DNA of 64,000 nt. Origin: Volvox africanus (Eukaryota; Chlorophyta; Chlorophyceae; Chlamydomonadales; Volvocaceae). Positions within the stretch are counted from its first letter, which is position 1. Each line of letters starts with the position of its first letter. Positions 41,501-53,500 of this stretch are shown here, one piece after another. The notes beneath the pieces are model-generated. The model searched no databases. It saw only the letters and a list, made by a program, of their open reading frames with translations, and was not told the origin of the DNA. The stretch covers positions 2,372,501 through 2,436,500 of the forward strand of contig BSDZ01000086.1 in the NCBI GenBank assembly GCA_030268105.1, given 5' to 3'. The translations under genes were made by a program, and so were the position numbers.

Positions 41501-44500
41501 TCCGTCCGTCGGATAAGATTATTCAGCCGATCCACTCTGGGGAAACAGGGGGGTCCGGCTTCCAAAATTCATCGTCCATTTCCATAACCTGGCGTGCATA
41601 ATGTTCCGTTATGAAAGGATTGGAAGGGCGAAGGCATGCTATGGAACTGTATGCTGGCTGATATGGATGGTCTATTAGGCTACAAGAGTCACTAAGCATC
41701 GCTATTCAAGAAACTTAACATGTTTCTATTGAGACGTAGACTATCAGACATTAGGGAGCCTGATGTAATAACGAGAAAGTATACGTTACATATTATCTGA
41801 TAGTAAAGAAGTCTGAATAGTTCGTTCTGGAGTCGGCACATATACTTGCGCGTATAGCACTACAAACAGTACGAGCGCGGGTCGATAGCCTACCGTCGAG
41901 TACAGCTACAACAGCGGGATTGTTGCTAGTATGGATCGCTATATCCAACTGATATACCACTTCATAACACGCCCCCTCGAGACATGCCTAGCAACAAGTG
42001 AAAGAAGACAATTCCAACCAGGGCGGTTCTTGAAACCGAAAAACTTAAGCCAAACAAGTTCTCCCCAAACAAACTTATAATGCTTACTCGGCCAACCCCA
42101 TCGCCGTAATGCACTTCTTAAATTTTATCTCTCCAAGTGCCTTGGTTAGCACATCTGCTACCATATCCTCCGTCGAACAGTGCGATGATGTTGCACGTCA
42201 ATGTGCTTAGAACGAACCGACATTATCGGGTTGTTCCCAAGGCTCATTGATCCCTTCGAATCCGTTCGAATCTCAATAGCCCGTGTCCCCAGACCCAACT
42301 CTCTGGTCAGCTTGCGAAGCCAAAGTGCCTCCCGCACTGCAGCTGCCGTGGCCTGGTACTCTGCCTCCACTGTTGAAGCTGCCGACGTGCGCTGCAATTG
42401 GCTGTTCCAGCTGATAGCTGCGCCGTTTAGCAAGAATACGTATCCAGTTGTGGACCTCCGAGTGGCTGGATCTCCAGCCCAGTCGGAATCACTGTAGCCC
42501 ACCATGGCAAGATCGCCATCTCCGTCAAAGCATAATCCGAGCTCCTTGGTACCCGCCAGGTATCGTAGCACCCCCAAAGCCAAGCCCATGTGAACCTTAG
42601 ATGGATTGCCCAAGAAGCGCGCCAGAACGCTCATTGCCTGCGTGATATCTGGTCTTGTGCTCGTCGCCAGGTAGTTCAATTCACCGACAAGCGCCCTGTA
42701 CTTGGTGTTGTCTACGAGCTCCTTGTTGTTGTCTTCTGCTGGCAGGGCTCTAGTACCAGGAGGTAGTGGGGTCTTTCGAGGCTTTGCATTGACGAGTTGA
42801 TGTCGCTGTAGCAGCTCCTCAATGTAGCACCGCTGCGATAGTTTTACCTCCCTGTGCACTCCCCGGCTGATCTCCATGCCCAGGAAAACTTTTGCCTCTC
42901 CAAGATCTCGAATCTTGAAGGCTTTTCCGATTTCTGTTTTCATTCTCCTGATGATTGCCTCGTCTTCTGAGGTGATGATGATGTCGTCCACGTGCACCAG
43001 CAGGTAGACGATCTCCTTCTCGTCCCTTTTGATGAACAATGCTGGGTCCGCTACTGACGGTTTGAACCCCAGCTTGTCCAGCTCCGCCGCTAGCTTCATA
43101 TACCAGCAGCGTGGGGCCTGTTTCAGCCCGTAGATTGAGCGTAGAAGCCTGCACGCCTGCTCTGGATCTGCTGACTCGTAACCAGGCGGCTGCTGCATCC
43201 AGAGCTCCTTCTCTAGCTCCCCGTTCAGAAAAGCTGTCGAAACGTCTAGCTGATGGATCGGCATTGCTTTAGCCGCAGCCACCGCCAGGAGCATACAAAG
43301 TGAAGCAAAACGCGAGGTTGGAGCAAAGAGCTCCCCATAGTCAATCCCCGCCCGCTGCTCGTAGCCGTTCGCCACCAAACGTGCCTTGTAGCGCTCGATC
43401 TCGCCATCCTCTGCACGTTTGACCTTATACACCCACCGACAAGGCAGAATCCGCGCACCAGTTGGTGGTTTTGCTAGCTCCCAGGTCCCGTTTGTGAGCT
43501 GTGCTGAGATTTCCTCATCTATGGCACTTCTCCATTCCTCAGCATATGGGCCGTCAGTGGCCTCCTGGTATGAAGCTGGCTCTGGTACTTCTTCCTCGAT
43601 TGCAGCATTGATCCGCCCGAACGTAACCCTTCCGTCGGGCTCATGCCTCCATTCAATCAGTCGCTTTCGCTCACGTAGTGGATAGCGACGTTCCTGCATA
43701 TTAACATCTGCACCGTCGTTGTTGTGGTTTTGCTGCTGCACCGGCCCTTCGCCTGTCATAGCGTCTCCACCATTGCCTCCGCGGGACTGTGCTGTATTTT
43801 GCGTCCTGGGAAATTGTGCTGCTGGTATGCCTGCATGCCTCTGTGGCGCCACTGTCTGGCCGCTGCTGATGGATGCACCATGGTTCACTTCAGCAGCTCC
43901 CTGGTCCATGTCGGTGTTGACCAGCGTATCTCCGCCGCCCCCTGGCGACGGAACGCCGCCAGACTCCTCGACATCCTGCTCGTCGGAATCGTCATAGCGA
44001 TCTCCAACTGTTGACTCGTCAAACTTGACTGTCGAGTGGGTGCTGATGACATTGTTGATCAAGATGCGGTACTGCCTCCCTTGCTCGTATCCAACCAGCA
44101 CTCCTTTTTTACTCACGGGTTGCAGCTTGTTCCGCTTTTCCTTTGGCACGTGTGCATATGCGGTACTGCCGAAAACTCTCAGATGGCTTATGTCCGGCTT
44201 CACCCCCATGAACGCCTCATGGGGCGTTACTGATGCCCCCACGACCGGTGAAACGTTGCGCAAAAGATTCGCCGTAGCCAGGGCTTCTGCCCAGAGCTTC
44301 TGCGGTAGTCCTGACTCCGCCAGCATTGCCCGGGTCTTCTCCAACAGGGTCCTGTTGAGGCGCTCCACCGCCCCATTCTGCTCCGGCGAATACCCAACGG
44401 TCGTACCATGGATAATCCCTTTTTCGCCGAAGTAGGCGCTCATGGCTGAGTTAAGGAACTCGGTCCCACGATCCATGCGTGCCTCCTTCACGCGACGGCC

Positions 44501-47500
44501 AGTCATATTCTCCAGCGCCTCGATCATTGTCTTGACCTTCTTTCGAACTGCGTCCTTGGTCTCCGTGAACGCAACAGTAGTAAATCCCGTGCAGTCGTCC
44601 AGCAGTGTAGTAACGTAACGGGATCCACCTATCGAAGTCTCGGGCATAGGTCCGCAGACGTCCAGGTGTATCAGGTTCAGAGTTTTCGCCGCCTTGTGCC
44701 CAGTGGACGGGAATGGTCCACGTGTCTGCTTTGCATAAATGCAGGGCTCGCAGATCCGCGACTTGGTGTTGTACCTCTCGTTCGCGTTTGCTCATGAGTA
44801 TCTGCACGTCTGGAGACTATCGACACCGATGCGCGAGCACTTGCAAGTACAGCAAGGCAAGCGAGAGCAAACAAAGACAGCGGAAGACTTCAAGACGAAG
44901 AGAGATATAACTTACGGTCTTACAGGTCGGAATGATGCAATGAACGAAATCGCCGTCAGCGCCGGAAGCAAGCAATCATCACGCGGCGGTGATTAGCGAA
45001 GTTAAGGCTTAGCTCGGGCTAAGTAGAATAGTGTATAGAAATAGTAATTTAGAACACACGAGTGTTCTCCGGTATCGGATATCTGGCTAGCTTAGCCGTC
45101 CTCGCATCTGTTATACTCGCAGCATCGCAATGCCGTACGATTCACATTAGGAGGCCGATCCTAGATGTGACAACCCTACTGCGTCTAGGCGATGTCTACG
45201 CATAACAACGTATAAGCCTTTCCGGCATTCGCATGATGCAAGGGTCCGGATAACAATATCCGGTTGCAGGGCATGCATCGCGACGAGTGCGGCGCTCTCA
45301 ACGTGTGCTTTAATGAAGTAATATTATATCAGATAATATTACTTATCGTTTCGTGGCACGAGCATAATGCGCACTTCAATGATTAGGTCATTCATGCATG
45401 CTAGGCGAATTTGCCATGATGCGATGTCGCGATGGATAATGACAACATGCCAGATGCATATATAAATGTATGCGAATACATTTATATCATGCAGATTCAT
45501 TCATATGTAATGCGTTCATCACAAAAGCACTTCGACTCATAGGATCGCGTCGACCTACACGTCGACGGGAAATGAATCGTAGCACAACAATTATCCCCCC
45601 TCCCGTATGCAGCGTCCTCGCTGCATCATACAGCATCGACTGCAGGGGTCATTGGGCTTGTGTGGCACGTTTGCGGGCTTCTTCGAGCAGGGGTTTCATG
45701 TCCTGTGAGAAGTTGCGTGCCGGTTCCCATGAGTTGTGCTCGTCGGTATACCCTGTCCACTTAACCAAGTACTCGTGTACTGTTCGCTTACGTCGGTGTC
45801 GGCCCACACGACGCGCGCGATAATCTAACACCCGCTCCACATCGTAAAACTTCTGTTTACCAGCGATCCAGGTCTCGGGAACTGGTTCGATCGCTGCGGG
45901 GGCGTTAGCAGGCTCAGGGACGGGTTCCGTACCACGATACGGACGAACAAGCGATATGTGAAACGTGGGGTGAATGGGCATATCAGCGGGCAATGCAAGC
46001 TCCACAGCCACATTCCCAACCATGCGCACGACAGGATACGGACCAATCCAGCGGGGTAAGAGTTTTCGGGATCCGTCGGCCAAGGAACGCAAGTTCTTGG
46101 TGCTTAGCAACACGAGTTGCCCTTCCGAAAACGTCACATCCTGCTTAGATTTGTTATAGTATTCCATCGTTCGTTGCTGCGCCGCGTCCAAACACGACTT
46201 CGCGTCTGTGATTCGGGACATAAAAGACTTGGCAAAAAGTTTAGCAGCAGGCACGTTCACTTCCAACTCACGCCACACGGGTAGCGCGGGATGAAACCCG
46301 TAGTTAAGAAAGAACGGACTTTTGCCTGTAGAGCGGTTAACAGCGTTGTTAAGCGCGAATTCTGCCGCAGTCAAATATGTATCCCAAACAAGTGGTGTGC
46401 GACCAGCATAATTGCGCAACATATCACCCAACGTGCGGTTTGTGCGTTCGGTTTGACCATCAGTCTGCGGGTGATACGCCGTGCTCAGGTTGACGCGCAT
46501 GCCAACTAGTTTGCAGAGCGCTTCCCAAAACTTAGACGTGAACTGTCCACCGCGGTCCGAGATCACATTTTTGGGAATCCCGTGTAACCGAACCACATTA
46601 TCGAAAAACAAACGTGCGGTTTGCTCAGCCGTGCAGGATGATGTGCATGGTGCTAGGTGAACCATCTTAGTCAGACGATCGACCATTACGAACACCGCAT
46701 CGTATCCCCCCTCAGTTTTGGGCAGCGCGACTACGAAGTCCATGGAAACACTTTCCCAAGGCGCATCCGGGACAGGCAACGGTTGCAACAACCCATGGCC
46801 CTTACCGGACAAAGCCTTATTGCGCTGGCACAGACTGCATGTCTGGACGAAGTTCGCCGCATCCTTAGCCAAACGAGGCCACCAAAAGGAACGTTGCACC
46901 AAGTCGATCAATCGCTTGCTACCAGGGTGTCCTGCTAACGGGTCCTCGTGGAACCGCGCAAGGATGTCGTAGCGTAGCGCGTCGTCGTTCGGAACGACGA
47001 TTTGCGTAGCTGCACCCTCCGTCCGTAGCCAAAGGCCATTCTGCTTGCGAAGGTTTTCTACATTAGCCGGGTCCGCGAACCAGGCGTCTGCGCTGTAGGC
47101 AACCTTCAACCGCTCCGCGAGGTCCGTCGCGATCGGAACCCCCTCGCTACGCGGCCGCACGACGGGCGCTGCCAAAATTGCAGCGTGTAGCGACGGATGT
47201 CGACTGAGAGCATCGGCAATATTCAATTTACCAGAAATATACTCCCAGGTGCAGTTGAACCTAGCTAGATATTCCATCCACCTAGCTTGACGGCGGTTCA
47301 ACGTCGGAACGCTTTGCAAAAACGTTAGGGGCTTATGGTCAGTCTTTAAAGTAAACGGGCGTCCCTCGAGGTAACAGCGCCATTCCTTTAAAGCATGCAG
47401 CACGGCCAGAAGCTCCTGTTCCCCGGTGGTGTAGCGAATCTCCGCACCAGAAAACTTCTTACTCGTGAAGGCGATCGGTCGCCCTTCCTGTAGCAATACA

Positions 47501-50500
47501 GCGCCGCTTCCAAATATTGAGGCATCAGACACTACCTCAACACGAAATGGCAACGAGTAATCAGGGAATGCAAGGGTGACATCTTCGGCAACGATTCGTT
47601 TGAGCTCTTCGAATGCCCGCTGGCATTGCGACGTCCACGACTCGAGCGAAACGAAAACGCCTTTGCGAGTTAAGTTAGTAAGCGGGGCCGCAATGATGGA
47701 ATATTTTTCAATGAACTTCCGGAAATAATTGGTCAAGCCAAGGAACTTACGCAGCTCCGTGAGGTTCTGAGGCGCGGGCCAATCGCGAACCACGGCGACC
47801 TTCCGCGGGTCCATCTTCACACCGGTGGCCGACACAATGTGGCCCAAATATTCCACCTGAGGCTGCGCCCAAAAGCATTTGGCGCGTTTAGCAAACAATT
47901 GCTCCCGCCTCATAACGTCGAGCACGAGCCGCAGATGCTCCAAGTGCTCCTCGCGCGTCTTAGAATATACCAAGATGTCATCCAGGTAGCAAACAACGAA
48001 CCTGTCGATAAACGGCCTAAACATTCGGTCCATAACCGCCTGAAACGTCGCAGGGGCATTAGTCAAACCAAACGATAGGACCGTATACTCAAAGTGACCG
48101 AAGGGCGTCCGAAAAGCGGTTTTCGGGATATCAGAGGCAGCGATGCGAATCTGATTGTAGCCCTGTTGTAAGTCAATTGAGGAAAAATAAGCCGAGCCCT
48201 TCAGCTTATCCAACAGGTCGTCCACGCGTGGCAAAGGGTAGCGATTTTTCACCGTATTCGCATTTAACCCCCGGTAATCGATGCACATGCGCAAGGTCCC
48301 ATCCTTCTTACCGACAAACAAAATCGGTGCAGAATACGGGGATGTGCTGGGGCGTATCATACCCTTCGCGAGCAAATCCGTCACCTGGCGCTTCACCTCG
48401 TCCAGTTCCAATGGACTCAACCTGTACATTGGCCGGGCCGTAGGCTGCGCTCCAGGCATGAGAGGGATTGTGTGATCAACAGGACGCATAGGTGGTAGGC
48501 CAGGGATATCTTTAAAGACGTCCTCATACTGCGACAGTAGGGCCTCAACCTCAGGATCCACAGAAATCTGCGCGGTGGTGACACAACAGCTCACCCGCGG
48601 CCTTAAAAGCAGTCCGTGGGCACCCTTCCGTAACAAACGGACGGCCTCCTTACGCCCGACTAGCTCTGGTTCGATTCGCGCGGCCATTGCGGTCACAGCG
48701 AAATTAACCATAGGCACCGCCTCAGTTTCGCCCCCCTTTGGTGTGACATGTTCGAACGACAGGAAAGGTACCTTAATCGACAGAGTACCCTTGCACATAT
48801 GCAGGGTTGCGGTCTCCATGTCGATGCGCGCGCGGTACTGTCGTAATGTCGACGACCCCATTATGTACGGTGCAGTCTCTGCTAAGCCCTGCAGCACGTA
48901 CGGCCGGGTCACAACACGCAAAGGGCCTAACGATAGGCTAAGGGTAATCCTGCCCACGATGGGATGCTTACCCCCGTCAGCAAGGGTAACCTGTGTACAA
49001 TCAGACGACTCTGGGGACAACCCCAGCGCATTCACCTCTGCGACAGAGATGAAGTCGTCACTGGCACCGGTGTCAACAAGTGCCTTCAGAGTACGGCCAT
49101 TCAAACCGATCTGAACCACAGGGACACGGTTATCTACGAGCGACTGCCCAGCAGACAACGTCAGTGCACTTAGGGCGGGTCCGTAACCAACGGCACCCCC
49201 GTCAGGAGCTTCGTACCAAACGTCAACCGAGTAGGATAGGTGTGGCCACGGAGCCAGCGTACCCTCCCGATCCACACCATTAAACAAAACGGTGCCCGGC
49301 TCGAACCGGTGGACATGCCGCATACCCCTTAACGATGCCTCTGCCTTGCGCCGACAGAAAGCAGGGAGTAATACACATGCGGCAGTGTCTGGATATTGAC
49401 ACCTACACCTCCTGTACATGGCCAACTGTTCCGACATCTCACGCAGAGACGAGGGGATGAACAAAACCACGTGGTTAGACAGATCGATAGACGACAGGGG
49501 ACGGCGAGGTGTAAACAAATTACACAACGGGTCGAAGCAGAGAAGTCCCATGCGTCCGTCAAGCGTGATGCGTCGCGCAATGACTCGCTCGATGTGTCCA
49601 AGTACACAAGGCAACAATGCCTTAACGGCTGGCCGTAAGGATGACCACCGACCACGCGTTAGTTCAGAAAACCCAGGTAGAGCCCCCTCCGCAGGAACCC
49701 GGGCAAGCCCCTATTTCGGCTGAGGTACAAACGGCGGCATTAGAGGGCAATCCTTCGTAGAATGGCTCTCCGCACACCGTAGACAAACGTTGGCCAATTT
49801 TCGACGCTCGAATTCGGAACGATTGCAATTCCATTTTGGCATAAATGTGTCGTCCGTACGAGTACGCTTCGCGTTGGGGTCGGAACGCTGTGCGGCTGCC
49901 GACGACGGCGCACCACCACGCTTCCTGTTCCTAGCTGGGTCCGAGCTCGGACCTGCCCCTCCTGTACCACGGACACCCGAGCTAGCGCCCCCGCGCGCCT
50001 TGCGTTGCCCGTTGCTGCGTCGCGTCGCGGCAGTAGGCGTGGGGCGGGTCGCGCCGAGGTCCTGGTCGAGAGCCACAGCTTCCCCAAGCGGATCCTGCAC
50101 TTGCACGGCATTTGCACGAGGGGCAGACTTGACTTCTTCCTCGCCGGCAAGAAGTCGTATCTCCGCGCCCTTAGCAAAAGCGACCAACGCGTCATACGAC
50201 TTGATCTGCGCTCCAACCAAGTCAGTGGCGCACCATTTAGCCAAAAGTTTCGTTAGGCCTCGCCTAAACCAAAAGACACGCTCAGATTCGGTGAGGTCAG
50301 CAATGGGAGTCACAAGTGCTTCAAAGCGTGACTGGTACGCAGGTACATTTTCATCCCGACGCATGTGGTAGCTACCCGCTGCCAAAACGTTACGAGCTTC
50401 CACATCGCGTGCTTGAACCTCAGTAGCGAATCGTGCGAGCAAAGCGGCGACTAACTCGTCAAAAGTATAGCTGCCCCGGGCGTTGGTCCAATTGCGATAC

Positions 50501-53500
50501 CAGTCCTTCGCTGCGCCCTCGAGGGTGTTACCAACGAAGAGACACCTGATACCGTCATTATCGCCACCATGAACAGCTTGGAGGTACTTTTTAGCGTCAC
50601 GCACGTACGCACGAGTTGCATCGGCTATGCTATGCCCTGGTGTCTTGTCGGTCAGCGAAATATTGAGCCTAGGAACGGGAATCGACAATCTCATCACCTC
50701 AGGGATGTCATCATGCCCTCGAGCTTGAGGTAATGGCAGAACCCTTGGTCCAGCAGTGTTGTCCATATTCGTGTTCACTGCTGAATGCGGCACAATTAAG
50801 TGAGCAGGGGTCTGAAGGAAAAGGGGCTCTTGAGTGGCTCGCGCGCCAACAGTCTCAAGACCTCTATCCGGCGCTCTAGCAGCTACAACGAAATCGGGTT
50901 GGCTAGCTAGGCTAGTGTGCGGCGTATCGTCGTGTTCCGCGGACATGGAGCACGAAACGATACCCTAGTTTTGCGTAATAGAAGCCGACTTCTATCGCAA
51001 AGGCAAGAGTACAAAGCGATTCGGTGAGCCTACCGACAGTACTCTTGAGAAGATTCAGCAAACTCAGCAAGTAATTGCCCAGCTGAGTCCTGATCTCCGT
51101 AGTTTGAGCAATGAGAGTCGCCAACTGGTCCGGACGAACGCCGGTCTCAGTCGCCGCGGCAAGCAATGCCGGTGCACTGAGATTACCTGCGACTCAGAGC
51201 GTACACTTACACAACAAGTGCAGCAATCTAAGTAAAAGCAATTAAACAATTACAAACCGGAAGCGGCGGCGTCCAAAACGGCGCGGCCTAAGTCTTCGGC
51301 AAAAGTATCTAGCGGTCCTCGTGGTTCGTCGCTGGAACTCGCCATAGAAAGAACCTACTTCCGATTAGACAAAGAGAGACAGTTAGGCAACGAACCTGTC
51401 TCGATACCAAATTGTTGTACCTCTCGTTCGCGTTTGCTCATGAGTATCTGCACGTCTGGAGACTATCGACACCGATGCGCGAGCACTTGCAAGTACAGCA
51501 AGGCAAGCGAGAGCAAACAAAGACAGCGGAAGACTTCAAGACGAAGAGAGATATAACTTACGGTCTTACAGGTCGGAATGATGCAATGAACGAAATCGCC
51601 GTCAGCGCCGGAAGCAAGCAATCATCACGCGGCGGTGATTAGCGAAGTTAAGGCTTAGCTCGGGCTAAGTAGAATAGTGTATAGAAATAGTAATTTAGAA
51701 CACACGAGTGTTCTCCGGTATCGGATATCTGGCTAGCTTAGCCGTCCTCGCATCTGTTATACTCGCAGCATCGCAATGCCGTACGATTCACATTAGGAGG
51801 CCGATCCTAGATGTGACAACCCTACTGCGTCTAGGCGATGTCTACGCATAACAACGTATAAGCCTTTCCGGCATTCGCATGATGCAAGGGTCCGGATAAC
51901 AATATCCGGTTGCAGGGCATGCATCGCGACGAGTGCGGCGCTCTCAACGTGTGCTTTAATGAAGTAATATTATATCAGATAATATTACTTATCGTTTCGT
52001 GGCACGAGCATAATGCGCACTTCAATGATTAGGTCATTCATGCATGCTAGGCGAATTTGCCATGATGCGATGTCGCGATGGATAATGACAACATGCCAGA
52101 TGCATATATAAATGTATGCGAATACATTTATATCATGCAGATTCATTCATATGTAATGCGTTCATCACAAAAGCACTTCGACTCATAGGATCGCGTCGAC
52201 CTACACGTCGACGGGAAATGAATCGTAGCACAACACTTGGCTGCCTCCAGACTCGCGCGATCCAAATCCATGCCGGTTACCATGTGTTCCCGGCACATAC
52301 GTTCCAGGCTCTTGTAGCCCAGATGCCCCAAGCGCCGATGCCACAGCACTGCCTTCGAGCCTTCTGTCCCAACCGCCGCACATGAGCGGCTTTCTTGGCT
52401 AAACACCCTGCTGTGTGATGGCGAACAACATAGAGGCGTCCCACCTTGTCTGCACGTAGGATCGTCCTCCCCTTTGCTTGCACGAGTGCTTTGTTGTGGC
52501 CCAGCTGAATGGTGGCGCCACGCTCATCAAAGATCCCTGCTGAGATCAACTTCACTGTCGCCTTGGGCACCACATATACGTTCTTGACCTCAATTTTCAG
52601 CCCCTTGACGGTGTTACTCCACATGGTGTAACGGCCCACGTGGGTCGGCTTATACCTGGAGCCATCGTAGCCAACCACCGTGAACATTTCTTCTGGCTGC
52701 ACGGCTCTCACGTCCTCCAGCTCTGACGCGTCGTAGGTGATATGCCATTCTGACGCTGAGTCCAGGTGCCAGGCGTTCGACCGCGACTCGTTTCCAACTG
52801 CATACACCATTTTTGTGGGCTCCCTGCGCTGAAGGTTGCCCCCGCCGCGTCCATAGTTTTGCTGTTGGTCTGCCAGGCGCTTCTTGCATACTCCGATAAA
52901 ATGCCCTGGCTTGCCGCAGTAATGACAGATAGCGTTTGACTTACTCCTCTGCTTACTTTGTTGATTACGGCCTGTAGAGCTTGCGTTGCCACCACTTCGG
53001 TGCGTGATGTATGCAGATGATGACTCCCTGTTGTCATCGTCCGGTATCACATACGCCATGAGTCGCGCGACCACTTGTGAGAAGTCCAGCTCTCCTTCAC
53101 GCATTGTCAGGGCTGTTGTTACCACATGATACTTGCTCGGAAGTCCTTTGATGACAATTGTAGAGAGCTCCGTGTCTGCGACTACGTGTCCCACATCCAG
53201 CAAGTCCGACTGTAGCTGTCGCGCGCGGCTGATATATATTGGCAGTTCCTCTCCATTAGCCATTTTAAAGTCACTTAGCTCTTGTCGTAGTGCTACCTTT
53301 CTCGTGTTGCAGGTTGATGCGAACGTAGCCGCCAAAGCGTCCCAGGCGGCCTTCGCATTTGCCGCCCGAACAATTGTTTGGAGGTGGTGGTTTTTAACGT
53401 TCTTTGCCATCACACTCTTGACCTTGTCGGAGATGATGACATCCGCCTCTGTAATTTGTGCTTGTAGCAGGGCGCGACTGTATCCAAGCTCCGCGCACAA

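Larger units (their letters stand above)
44767..52235 (-). mobile_element. Ty3/gypsy chromovirus, full length, nested in the copia element
   Basis: The element is 7469 bp with 823-bp LTRs at both ends that read as identical, starting TGTTGTGC and ending GTACAACA on the minus strand. The duplication CTTGG flanks it (44762-44766, 52236-52240) inside the copia integrase. A primer site lies next to the 5' LTR (about 51391-51409), gag and pol are long and open, and a polypurine tract precedes the 3' LTR. A solo LTR of the family at 21277-22107 shows older activity. Identical LTRs and intact frames point to a very recent insertion; it may still be mobile. Confidence 0.96.

Noticed and set aside
51064..51240. 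Intron in the gypsy leader joining small ORFs to gag
   Set aside because: Candidate donor and acceptor pairs leave introns of only about 25-30 bases, too short to be believable.
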